Positions 36,459-44,173 of a stretch of DNA of 64,000 bases are shown here, in pieces. The position numbers and the translations under genes are program-made. The first letter of the stretch is position 1. Each line of letters begins with the position of its first letter. A model generated the notes under the pieces. The model was given only the letters and a program-made list of their open reading frames with translations, did not search any database and was not told the origin of the DNA. The stretch is from Maricaulis sp. (GTDB taxonomy: Bacteria; Pseudomonadota; Alphaproteobacteria; Caulobacterales; Maricaulaceae): contig NZMJ01000046.1 in NCBI GenBank assembly GCA_002692855.1, positions 317,019 through 381,018 of the forward strand, in the 5' to 3' direction.

Positions 36459-36647
36459 TCATTCCGGCGTGCGCGCATGAAACGCGGAAACGACATCGTC
36501 CCATTCATGGGCCTCGACCACCGACAGGGCCGTGTCGCCGAACTGGCCCTCAACCGTCAGGTCGGTCCCCGCTTCGACGAGGCGCAAGTAGCGCATCGAC
36601 CACGTCACGTGATTGCCAATCGCCGCCAGGTGCAGCGCGGTCAGTCG
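36459..36647 (-). pseudogene. Remnant of an ankyrin-repeat gene (C-terminal end only)
   Basis: An open frame on the minus strand gives about 62 residues: LTALHLAAIGNH, then YLRLVEAGTDLTVEG and QFGDTALSVVEAHEWDDVVS, i.e. one to two ankyrin repeats and a natural C-terminus. It starts in the stop codon region of the DUF5694 gene, in another frame, and has no start codon or ribosome-binding site of its own. LTPLHLAAIGDN in the intact ankyrin gene at 37817-38845 is closely similar. Best read as what remains of a second ankyrin gene after deletion. Confidence 0.55.
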
Positions 36648-37693
36648 TTCAGAACGACATCCACGCTGACCAGTTCGACGTCGTGCATCTGGTCCAGATA
36701 GGCGTCGAAATAGGGTTTGTGGGACGAGCCCACGATCACCAGCACGGTTGCGCCGGGATGATTGCCGGCGGCTTCGATGACGTTTGCGGCCATGCGCAGG
36801 CCACGCGTCTGCCACCAGGCGACATATTGGCGTGCGACCGCGTCTTCATCAGGCGTCGCGGCGGCGAGACCGAAATCCGCCGCAATGGTCCCCTGTTGAA
36901 ATTCGGGACTGTTGAGGAAGCGATAGCCGGCCAGCACACCCTCTGGGGAACCCAGATAGCTCTGCGCCTGTGCGCGCATTTCGGCGTCACCCGGCACGTC
37001 CGTACTCCACACCGATTGAATGACCGGGCCGAGCGTATCAGGCGCGCGAGCATATACGGCGTCGGCGCTGTGATCATCCATGGCCGCCAGGGTTTCAAGA
37101 CCCAACCGGACGCCGAGCTCGACGCCAATGAGGTTGTTCTCGTTGCGCGACGCCACTAGGCGCTCGAGTTGTTCCAGAAGCGCCTCGCTCACGCCATCGG
37201 CAGCAATCCGGTCTTCAGCATCCAACTGCGCCCATTGCAGCGCGGCTGACCAAGCTTCGCCAGCGCCATAAAGCAATGCCGCCAGACGGCGGCGATCGGC
37301 CGCCACCGGCGCCTCTGGCCAGGCGTTGAGAGTCTCGAAGACCGCGGCATCGGCTTCGGGCTGGGTCATGCCAAGGACGTCGAGCGCTGGCGCCGGGTCG
37401 CGGCAGTAGTTTTCGTATACGCCCGCGTAAAGGTGAGGGTAGCGCCCAATCTGATCGCAGGTTCGTCCGCCCACTGCCTCGATGGCGATGATGTCCGGCG
37501 CAAAAGCCTCCAGCCGCTCCAGCACAAGGGTCAGGTGCGACGGGTGGAAGGCTTCCTCCGGGAGTTGATTGAGATGGCTCGTGCCGAGCACAAGAACGCG
37601 CGTCGGCTCTCCGCCCAGCGGATCCTGGATGCCGGAGAAGTCCACGGCGGGGTCAGAGGCTTGCAGTACGAAAGAGGCGATAAGGGTCAACAT
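36641..37693 (-). CDS. DUF5694 protein (TraB/GumN-like fold)
   Basis: 350 residues. N-terminal hydrophobic stretch MLTLIASFVLQA may be a short signal peptide. RVLVLGTSHLNQLP (GTxH-type motif) with IIAIEAVGG, and the C-terminal GATVLVIVGSSHKPYFDAYL, match the DUF5694 family, which is related to TraB/TIKI/GumN proteins where GTxH and conserved Glu/His form a presumed metal site. Biochemical function not established. It has an intact exported ankyrin gene upstream (124 bp) and an ankyrin remnant fused at its 3' end, which points to past rearrangement. Confidence 0.7.
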   Translation of the reverse strand: MLTLIASFVLQASDPAVDFSGIQDPLGGEPTRVLVLGTSHLNQLPEEAFHPSHLTLVLERLEAFAPDIIAIEAVGGRTCDQIGRYPHLYAGVYENYCRDPAPALDVLGMTQPEADAAVFETLNAWPEAPVAADRRRLAALLYGAGEAWSAALQWAQLDAEDRIAADGVSEALLEQLERLVASRNENNLIGVELGVRLGLETLAAMDDHSADAVYARAPDTLGPVIQSVWSTDVPGDAEMRAQAQSYLGSPEGVLAGYRFLNSPEFQQGTIAADFGLAAATPDEDAVARQYVAWWQTRGLRMAANVIEAAGNHPGATVLVIVGSSHKPYFDAYLDQMHDVELVSVDVVLND

Positions 37694-37816
37694 GGCGGGT
37701 ATCCATTTCGAGGTGTCGTCGACGAGTGTGGCGCGCAGCTTACAGGTGAGCCGACACCAGGTTTGATGCAGAGGGAACCCGACGCGCTTGCGCCCGGCGG
37801 GCGCCTGCTCGCCGGC

Positions 37817-38845
37817 CTATTCAGCCAGCGTTTCGGCGACCTGGGTCCAACCGAGTTGCTCGGTCATTTCCAGCGCTGTCGGCCCCTCGCCGACCCGCGC
37901 GTTTCCTTCGGCGCCGGCCGTAGCGAGGGCCAACGCCGCGGCCTGCGCCCCTTCGAAAATCGCCCAGAGCAGGGGCGTGGCGCCCATCACGCCGACCGGC
38001 TCACGATCTGCCCCGGCGTCCAGCAACAGGGCGACGATGTCTGCGTTGTCCCCGATCGCAGCGAGATGCAACGGGGTCAGCGACAGGGCATTCTCACCGC
38101 TGACATGGTTCACATCGGCTCCGGCTGCGATCAGCGCCTCGACGGCCTCGAGCGCGCCATCCCGCGACGCCTCGATCAGGGCGGTGAAACCGATCGCGTC
38201 AGCGCCATCGACCGGTGCGCCAGCATTGATCAACGCCGCGATGGCCTCGACCTGGTTGGCGCGGGCCGCTGCCTGCAACACCGGACGTCCGGCCCAGTCA
38301 CGGGCGCTGGCGACCTCGACATGGCGCGACAGGGCCGCGATGGTCGCCGCGTCACCGCGCAATGCGGCGGCTTCAAGAGCAGCCTCCGCAGCGCTGCGGT
38401 CCGGGGACGCCCCGCGATGATCAAGAATCAGCGCCAGCGCAGCGGAATGCCCGCGGCGCATCACGATCTCGGCCGCATTGCCATGACCGGTCAGCTCGGT
38501 CTCGGCGCCCGCAGCAAGAAGCAGCGCCACCGCGTCCGTATTGCCGTAATAGGCGGCCCAGTTGATGGCCGGGTCGCCCATCGCGTCGCGTACATTCACC
38601 TCCGCGCCCGCATCCAGCAGGACGCGCGTGAACTCCGCTTCGCGGCCGGTCGACCACATCAGCGGCGTGGCTTCCAGCCCCGCGCTCTGGCGCTGGTTGA
38701 CGTCCGCACCGGCGGCGATGGCGGCTTCAAGACCGGCCATGTCCCGGTCGGAAATCAGTGCAAACAGGTCAGGTGCCTCGTCCTGTGCGGTGGCGGTGCC
38801 GGTCAGCAGGATGATAGCGGCGAGAAGGCTGGTCAGTCGGATCAT
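37817..38845 (-). CDS. Exported ankyrin-repeat protein
   Basis: 342 residues. Signal peptide to about residue 21 (GTATA-QDE). About eight ankyrin repeats follow, for example LEAAIAAGADVNQRQ, FTRVLLDAGAEVNVRD, AVALLLAAGAETEL, IAALINAGAPVDGAD, VEALIAAGADVNHV, LTPLHLAAIGDN and IVALLLDAGADREPV. Repeats bind protein partners; location should be periplasmic. No enzymatic domain. It precedes the DUF5694 gene on the same strand, with 123 bp between, so joint expression is possible. Function unknown. Confidence 0.88.
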   Translation of the reverse strand: MIRLTSLLAAIILLTGTATAQDEAPDLFALISDRDMAGLEAAIAAGADVNQRQSAGLEATPLMWSTGREAEFTRVLLDAGAEVNVRDAMGDPAINWAAYYGNTDAVALLLAAGAETELTGHGNAAEIVMRRGHSAALALILDHRGASPDRSAAEAALEAAALRGDAATIAALSRHVEVASARDWAGRPVLQAAARANQVEAIAALINAGAPVDGADAIGFTALIEASRDGALEAVEALIAAGADVNHVSGENALSLTPLHLAAIGDNADIVALLLDAGADREPVGVMGATPLLWAIFEGAQAAALALATAGAEGNARVGEGPTALEMTEQLGWTQVAETLAE

Positions 38846-38924
38846 GGAATCCCCCCTTGGTGTTGGTGCGCACTTTAGCGAGCCCGGAATTCACGGGGGG
38901 TCACGATCTTGTCAGCCTGAACAG

Positions 38925-38977
38925 AAAAGGCCCGCCCCGGAGCATCGCCTTGCAGCAACATCCCAAGGCAGGCCTTT
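38925..38977 (-). terminator. Terminator of the beta-oxidation operon
   Basis: Outer stem AAAGGCCCGCC / GGCAGGCCTTT (one mismatch) encloses an inner hairpin GCCTTG / CAAGGC; on the minus strand it is followed by TTTTCTG. It lies 49 bp after the FadB/J-type gene. Confidence 0.7.
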
Positions 38978-39025
38978 GTCTCAGCATGTCCCGGACAGCG
39001 AAGCTGGTCCGTGAACAAATCAGTA

Positions 39026-41221
39026 TCAGGCCGCAGCCTTCTCGCTTCCGAAACGGCCGTAGAAGCTCTCGCCCTTGGTCGCCATTTCCCGCAGCAGGTC
39101 CGGCACTTCAAATGGCGCACCATATTCGGCGGCCAGTTCGTCGGCGCGCTTCACGAAGTTGGCCGCACCGACCGTGTCGATGAAGGACAGCACGCCGCCC
39201 GTATAAGGCGCGAAGCCCCAGCCCAGGATCGAGCCAACATCGGCTTCCCGCGGGTCCTGGACAATGCCTTCGGCCATGGTCCGCGCCGCCTCGATCGCCT
39301 GGGCGTAGAGGATGCGGTCCTTGATCAGGGCCAGCGAAGGCTGGTCTTCCAGCGGCTTGACGCCGCCCACGGCGAACTGGTCGAGGTCTTCCCACAGATG
39401 CTTGCCGCTGTCGGTGTAGACATAGAAGCCCTTGCCGTTCTTGCGGCCATAGCGCTCGGCCTCGTACATGCCGGTGATGATCGGCTCGGTCGGACCCGGA
39501 TCGTAGTCAGATCCAAGATCACGCTTGGTCTGCTGCAGCACCTTGTAGCCAAGATCGATGGCGACCTCGTCCTGCAGGGAGAGCGGGCCGACCGGCATGC
39601 CAGCGGCCTTTGCGCCATTCTCGATCAGGGCCGGAAGATAGCCTTCCGACAGCATGGCCATGCCCTGCTCGATATACCGCATGACGCAGCGATTGGCGTA
39701 GAAACCGCGCGTATCGGCCACGACGATCGGGGTCTTCTTGATCTTCGCGACATAGTCGATGCACAGCGAAATCGCCCGGTCGCCGGTCTTCTCGCCGACA
39801 ATCAGTTCGACCAGCATCATCTTCTCGACCGGCGAGAAGAAATGCACGCCGATATAGTTTTCCGGACGCGACGATGCCGTCGCCAGAGACGTGATCGGGA
39901 TGGTCGACGTGTTCGATCCGAAAATCGCGTCGGAGGGCATGTGCTCTTCGGCCATCTTCGTGATCTTGTGCTTCAACTCGGAGTCCTCGAACACGGCTTC
40001 GACGACCAGGTCCACATCCTTCAGGAGGGAGTAATCGGTTGTCGGCGTAATGAGGTCGGCCAGTTTCCGGGCCTTCTCCTCGGTCAGCTTGCCGCGCTTC
40101 ACGCCCTTGGCGAAGAAGTCTGTCGCGTGCTTCTTGCCCTTGTCGGCACCTTCTTGGCTGACATCGATCAGCACCACTTCGATACCGGCCTGCGCCGAAA
40201 CTGTGGTGATGCCCGCGCCCATGAAGCCGGCACCGATAACGGCTATGCGCTTGACCTCTTCCCGGTTCTGACCGGCGGGGCGGCGGCCACCCTTTTCCAG
40301 CGCCTGTTTCGACAGGAAAAGCGAGCGGATCATGTTTCGGCTTTCAGGCCGCATCAAAAGCTTGGTGAAATACCGGCTCTCGATCCGCAGGCCCGCATCG
40401 ATCGGCACCTGGAGACCTTCATAGACGCACGACAGGATGTAGCGCTGTGCCGGGTAGTTGCCCCAGGTTTCCTTGCGCAGCATCGGATTGGCCGCACCGA
40501 ACACCTGCATGCCCTGCGGCGTATAGACCGCGCCGCCCGGAATGCGGAACTTGTCCTGGTCCCAGGGCTGCTTCGACTGAAGCGGGTTTTCCTTCACCAG
40601 CTCCTTGGCCTTGGCGACGATCTGGTCCATCGGCACGACTGCCTGGACGAGACCTTGCTGCAGCGCCGTAGCGCCGTCGAATTGCTTGCCCTGCAACATG
40701 ATCGGCGCGGCGTTCATCACGCCGACGAGACGCGGCAGACGCTGCGTGCCGCCGCCGCCCGGCAGGACGCCGACGAGCGCTTCGGGCAGGCCCAGCTTCA
40801 CCTTCGGATGGTCGGCCATGACGCGGTAATGGCACGCCAGTGTGACTTCAAAGCCGCCGCCCAGCGCGATGCCGTTGATCGCCGCAGCGATCGGCTTGCC
40901 GCAGGTTTCCAGCTGCCGCAGCGTCGCGTTCAGCGCGAACGCCATGTCGAACAGCTTTTGCTTGGCCTCTTCCTCGGAAAAATTCTTGAGGTCGGCCATG
41001 CCGCCGCCGAGTTCCGAGAGGTCGGCCCCGGCGCAGAAGCTGCCCTGTTTGCCGGACGTGATGACCGCGCCCTTGATGGAATCGTCGCTAGCGACCTTTT
41101 TGGTGAACTCCTGCACCTCGGCGATCACTTCGCCGGACAGGACATTCATCGACCGGTCCGGGCTGTCGAAGGTGATCAGCGCAATGCCGTCGGAATCGGT
41201 TTCAAGCTTGAAATGTTTCAT
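39026..41221 (-). CDS. fadJ: Fatty-acid oxidation multifunctional enzyme: enoyl-CoA hydratase / 3-hydroxyacyl-CoA dehydrogenase
   Basis: 731 residues. The N-terminal crotonase domain (about 1-190) has SFCAGADLSEL and NGIALGGGFEVTLACHYRV for the oxyanion hole, and PEALVGVLPGGGGTQRLPRL. The Rossmann 3-hydroxyacyl-CoA dehydrogenase part starts near residue 325 with IAVIGAGFMGAGI and has GVHFFSPVEKMMLVELI. The C-terminal helical domain ends near 725. It hydrates enoyl-CoA and oxidises the 3-hydroxyacyl-CoA with NAD+. Single-chain FadB/FadJ type; the symbol is tentative between these. Last gene of the operon, 23 bp after the thiolase. Confidence 0.93.
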   Translation of the reverse strand: MKHFKLETDSDGIALITFDSPDRSMNVLSGEVIAEVQEFTKKVASDDSIKGAVITSGKQGSFCAGADLSELGGGMADLKNFSEEEAKQKLFDMAFALNATLRQLETCGKPIAAAINGIALGGGFEVTLACHYRVMADHPKVKLGLPEALVGVLPGGGGTQRLPRLVGVMNAAPIMLQGKQFDGATALQQGLVQAVVPMDQIVAKAKELVKENPLQSKQPWDQDKFRIPGGAVYTPQGMQVFGAANPMLRKETWGNYPAQRYILSCVYEGLQVPIDAGLRIESRYFTKLLMRPESRNMIRSLFLSKQALEKGGRRPAGQNREEVKRIAVIGAGFMGAGITTVSAQAGIEVVLIDVSQEGADKGKKHATDFFAKGVKRGKLTEEKARKLADLITPTTDYSLLKDVDLVVEAVFEDSELKHKITKMAEEHMPSDAIFGSNTSTIPITSLATASSRPENYIGVHFFSPVEKMMLVELIVGEKTGDRAISLCIDYVAKIKKTPIVVADTRGFYANRCVMRYIEQGMAMLSEGYLPALIENGAKAAGMPVGPLSLQDEVAIDLGYKVLQQTKRDLGSDYDPGPTEPIITGMYEAERYGRKNGKGFYVYTDSGKHLWEDLDQFAVGGVKPLEDQPSLALIKDRILYAQAIEAARTMAEGIVQDPREADVGSILGWGFAPYTGGVLSFIDTVGAANFVKRADELAAEYGAPFEVPDLLREMATKGESFYGRFGSEKAAA

Positions 41222-41244
41222 GGTTTTCTATCCCTGTCCCGGTC

Positions 41245-42453
41245 CTAGACGCGCTCGATGATGGTGGCTGTACCCATGCCGCCGCCGACGCACAGCGTGG
41301 CGAGACCGGTGCCCTTGCCGGTACGTTCCAGCTCGTCGAGCACCGTGCCGAGGATCATCGCGCCAGTGGCACCCAGCGGGTGACCCATCGCAATCGCACC
41401 GCCGTTGACGTTGGTCTTGTCGTGCGGAACGCCAAGGTCTTCCATGAAGCGCAGCACGACCGCCGCGAAGGCCTCGTTCATCTCGAAGAGGTCAATGTCC
41501 TCGGGGCTCATGCCCGCCTTCTTCAGTGCCTTGCGCGCCGATGGCGCCGGACCGGTCAGCATGATGGTCGGCTCGGACCCGATGGAGGCCATCGCCCGGA
41601 TGCGGGCGCGGGGTTTTAGGCCCAGCTTTTCGCCCATTTCCTTCGTGCCGATCAGGATGGCAGCGGCGCCATCCACGATGCCCGAGGAATTGCCGGCGTG
41701 GTGCACGAAATTGATCTTCTCGACATGCGGGTATTTCTGGATCGCGACCGTGTCGAACCCGACGAAGGCCGACAGGTCCTTGAACGCCGGGTTGAGTGAG
41801 GCCAGCGACTGCATGTCGGTTTGCGGACGCATCAGCTCGTCATGGTCGAGCTGGGTCAGCCCCAGCTGGTTCTTCACCGGCACGACCGAATTCTTGAAAC
41901 GGCCCTCTTCCCACGCCTTGCCGGCACGCTTCTGGCTCTCGACCGCATAGGCGTCGACATCGTCGCGCGAATATCCGTGGACGGTCGCGATCAGATCGGC
42001 CGAGACGCCCTGGGGCACGAAGTAATGGTCGAAGGCCATCTCCGGATCGGCGACCATCGCGCCGCCATCGCTGCCCATCGGAACCCGGCTCATCGCCTCG
42101 ACACCGCCGCCAATGGCGAGGTCGGCTTCACCGCTCATCACCTTCGCTGCGGCAAGGTTCGTCGCTTCAAGACCCGACGCGCAGAAGCGGTTGACCTGGA
42201 AGCCCGACGCCGTCTCGGCATAGTTCGCGTTGATCGCGGCGGCGCGCGCAATGTTTGCGCCCTGCTCGCCCACTGGAGACACGCATCCCAGGATGACATC
42301 ATCGATATAGGACGTGTCGAGATTGTTGCGGTCGCGGATCGCTTCGAGCTGCTGGGTGGCGAGCTGCAAAGCGGTGATCTCGTGCAGCGTGCCGTTCTTC
42401 TTGCCCTTGCCGCGCGGCGTGCGCGTGGAATCAAAGATATAGGCTTCGGTCAT
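41245..42453 (-). CDS. fadA: Acetyl-CoA acyltransferase (thiolase)
   Basis: 402 residues. Active-site residues: nucleophile C91 in [13 protein letters not shown], His in [15 protein letters not shown], second Cys in CVGGGMG near the C-terminus. With the FadJ-type enzyme downstream it forms the beta-oxidation pair that shortens 3-ketoacyl-CoA by acetyl-CoA. Whether it prefers long acyl chains or acetoacetyl-CoA cannot be read from the sequence. Its ATG overlaps the stop of the DUF559 gene (ATGA, 42450-42453), so it is translationally coupled to that gene. Confidence 0.93.
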   Translation of the reverse strand: MTEAYIFDSTRTPRGKGKKNGTLHEITALQLATQQLEAIRDRNNLDTSYIDDVILGCVSPVGEQGANIARAAAINANYAETASGFQVNRFCASGLEATNLAAAKVMSGEADLAIGGGVEAMSRVPMGSDGGAMVADPEMAFDHYFVPQGVSADLIATVHGYSRDDVDAYAVESQKRAGKAWEEGRFKNSVVPVKNQLGLTQLDHDELMRPQTDMQSLASLNPAFKDLSAFVGFDTVAIQKYPHVEKINFVHHAGNSSGIVDGAAAILIGTKEMGEKLGLKPRARIRAMASIGSEPTIMLTGPAPSARKALKKAGMSPEDIDLFEMNEAFAAVVLRFMEDLGVPHDKTNVNGGAIAMGHPLGATGAMILGTVLDELERTGKGTGLATLCVGGGMGTATIIERV

Positions 42454-42878
42454 GGGTGACTCCTGGTGGAAAACTCTGAAACGCTTTTCCTCACCCGTTC
42501 ACGGGGGAGGTGGCCCGAAGGGCCGGAGGGGGGAAGGGCCGCTCCGATGGCGTCCATCACCCCGTAGAGGTTGTCGTAAATGTCGCTGTTCCCGACACGC
42601 AAAACGCGCCAGCCTTGGGCTTCGAGAAATGCCGTCCGTTTCGCGTCATGGGCTTGTTCTCGGTCGCTGCGGTGTGTCGCGCCATCAACCTCGATGATCA
42701 GTTTCGCCTTCGCGCAGGCGAAATCGGCAATGTAGGGACCAACCGGGTGTTGCCGGCGAAAGCGCCACCCGGCGAACTGATCATTGCGCAGATGCGCCCA
42801 AAGAATCGTTTCGGCGTTCGTGAGATTGCCGCGCAACGCTTTTGCGATTTTGCGGCTGCGGGTTTCCTGCTCGCGCAT
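42450..42878 (-). CDS. DUF559 endonuclease-like protein (VSR/PD-(D/E)xK fold)
   Basis: 142 residues. The DUF559 core is clear: [20 protein letters not shown], then [19 protein letters not shown] with the PD-(D/E)xK-type D...ExD residues, and [20 protein letters not shown]. The fold is that of very-short-patch repair and restriction endonucleases, but the role of stand-alone DUF559 proteins is unknown. The last 25 residues run through a hairpin repeat (42486-42512) and so are probably an accretion. It lies inside the beta-oxidation operon between an acyl-CoA dehydrogenase gene and fadA, overlapping the latter by 4 bp. Confidence 0.85.
   Translation of the reverse strand: MREQETRSRKIAKALRGNLTNAETILWAHLRNDQFAGWRFRRQHPVGPYIADFACAKAKLIIEVDGATHRSDREQAHDAKRTAFLEAQGWRVLRVGNSDIYDNLYGVMDAIGAALPPSGPSGHLPRERVRKSVSEFSTRSHP
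42486..42512. repeat. Hairpin repeat, copy A (3' side of DUF559 gene)
   Basis: A 27-bp unit with arms CCTCACCCGT / ACGGGGGAGG (one mismatch), identical to copy B at 42943 except for one base (A for C). The sequences after the two copies diverge but share GGAAGGG-type blocks. Confidence 0.85.
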
Positions 42879-42883
42879 CTATT

Positions 42884-42925
42884 CCCCCCCTCGCCGCTTC
42901 GCGGCACTCCCCCCGCAAGCGAGGG
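42884..42925. repeat. Second hairpin repeat type (5' side of DUF559 gene)
   Basis: CCCCTCGC and GCGAGGGG form an 8-bp stem around a loop that itself contains CGCTTCGCG. This kind of element is common between alphaproteobacterial genes. It starts 6 bp before the DUF559 start codon. Confidence 0.6.
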
Positions 42926-42942
42926 GAGAAAACGCAGCCCTC

Positions 42943-42969
42943 TTTCCTCCCCCGTTCACGGGGGAGGTG
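42943..42969. repeat. Hairpin repeat, copy B (5' side of DUF559 gene)
   Basis: A 27-bp unit with a perfect 10-bp stem CCTCCCCCGT / ACGGGGGAGG and TC loop, in direct orientation to copy A, 26 of 27 bases identical. It sits between the DUF559 gene and the stop of the acyl-CoA dehydrogenase gene. Confidence 0.88.
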
Positions 42970-43003
42970 TCGAGCGACAGCGAGACGGAAGGGGGAGCGG
43001 CCA

Positions 43004-44170
43004 TCAAAGCGTCCGTGAAATCAGCAGCTTCATGATCTCGTTCGTGCCGCCATAGATGCGTTGCACGCGCGAATCCCGCCACATGCGGGCGATCGGGTAT
43101 TCGTTCATGAAGCCGTAGCCGCCGTGCAACTGGACGCATTCATCGACCAGCTCGCACTGGACGTCGGACACCCAGTATTTCGCCATCGAGGCCGTCGAGG
43201 CATCGAGCGTGCCCTCGATCAACCGCTCCGAGCAGTGGTGGCAGAAGACTTCGGCGATGGTCGCCTTGGTCTTCAGCTCGGCAAGTTTGAACTGGGTGTT
43301 CTGGAAAGCGATGATCGGCTTGCCGAACGCTTGGCGTTCCTTGACGTAGCGGATCGTCTCGTCGAGCGCCCGCTTCATCATGCCGACGCCCTGAACGGCA
43401 ATCTGCAGGCGTTCCTGCGGCAATTGCTGCATCAGCTGGATGAAGCCCTGCCCCTCCTCGGTGCCCAAGAGGGCATCCGCTGGAACAAACACGTCATCGA
43501 AGAAAAGCTCGGCTGTGTCCTGACCTTTCAGGCCCACCTTGTCGAGCAGCCGCCCGCGGCGGAAACCTTCAAGACCGTCGGTTTCCACCATGAAGAGTGA
43601 GGTGCCCTTCGCGCCGGCATCGGGATCGGTCTTGGCGACGACGATGATGAAGTTCGCGGTGCCGCCATTGGTGATGAAGGTTTTCGAGCCGTTGATCCGG
43701 TAGCCATTCCCGTCCTTCTTGGCCGTCGTCTTGATGCCCTGCAGGTCGCTGCCTGCGGCCGGTTCGGACATGGCGATGGCGCCGACATATTCGCCGGAGA
43801 CCATTTTCGGCAGCAGGCGCTTTTTCTGCTCCTCGGTGCCGTAATGCCAGACATAGGGGGCCACGATCGAGTTGTGGAGCGATGCGCCCCATCCATCGAC
43901 GCCCATCTCGGCAACCGCCATGTGGAAGGCGTAGTCGTGGCGCCAGTCACCGCCTGCGCCGCCATACTCCTCCGGACAGGCTGGAACCAGCAGTCCGGCT
44001 TCGCCGGCCTTGTTCCAGACCTCGCGGTCGACCATGCCGGACTTTTCCCAGCGGTCGCCGTGCGGCTTGCATTCCTTTTCGATGAAGCCGCGAACGGCAT
44101 GATCGAACATGTTGACGTCTTCCTGGTCGAGCCAGGCCGGTTTCGGGACGTTGAGCGGATCAGCAGACAT
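43004..44170 (-). CDS. Acyl-CoA dehydrogenase (long-chain/LCAD-like)
   Basis: 388 residues with the flavin dehydrogenase signature MSEPAAGSDLQGIKTTA (134-150) and NGSKTFITNGGTANF. The C-terminal loop is RIYGGTNEIMK, so the usual catalytic Glu of the YEGT motif is a Gly. As in LCAD and isovaleryl-CoA dehydrogenase the base is instead in LPQERL, E253 here. That points to long- or branched-chain substrates. It oxidises acyl-CoA to trans-2-enoyl-CoA, passing electrons to ETF. Starts 3 bp after the larger acyl-CoA dehydrogenase gene; followed by the repeat-bounded DUF559 gene. Confidence 0.92.
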   Translation of the reverse strand: MSADPLNVPKPAWLDQEDVNMFDHAVRGFIEKECKPHGDRWEKSGMVDREVWNKAGEAGLLVPACPEEYGGAGGDWRHDYAFHMAVAEMGVDGWGASLHNSIVAPYVWHYGTEEQKKRLLPKMVSGEYVGAIAMSEPAAGSDLQGIKTTAKKDGNGYRINGSKTFITNGGTANFIIVVAKTDPDAGAKGTSLFMVETDGLEGFRRGRLLDKVGLKGQDTAELFFDDVFVPADALLGTEEGQGFIQLMQQLPQERLQIAVQGVGMMKRALDETIRYVKERQAFGKPIIAFQNTQFKLAELKTKATIAEVFCHHCSERLIEGTLDASTASMAKYWVSDVQCELVDECVQLHGGYGFMNEYPIARMWRDSRVQRIYGGTNEIMKLLISRTL

Positions 44171-44173
44171 GGA

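Noticed and set aside
37433..38878. A 481-codon open frame on the plus strand opposite DUF5694 and the ankyrin gene
   Set aside because: Covers two unrelated minus-strand genes with clear domains; no ribosome-binding site or recognisable fold.
39011..41248. A 745-codon open frame on the plus strand opposite the FadJ-type gene
   Set aside because: It mirrors the codon structure of the well-supported minus-strand enzyme, has no ribosome-binding site and encodes low-complexity His/Arg/Asp-rich sequence typical of antisense frames in GC-rich DNA.
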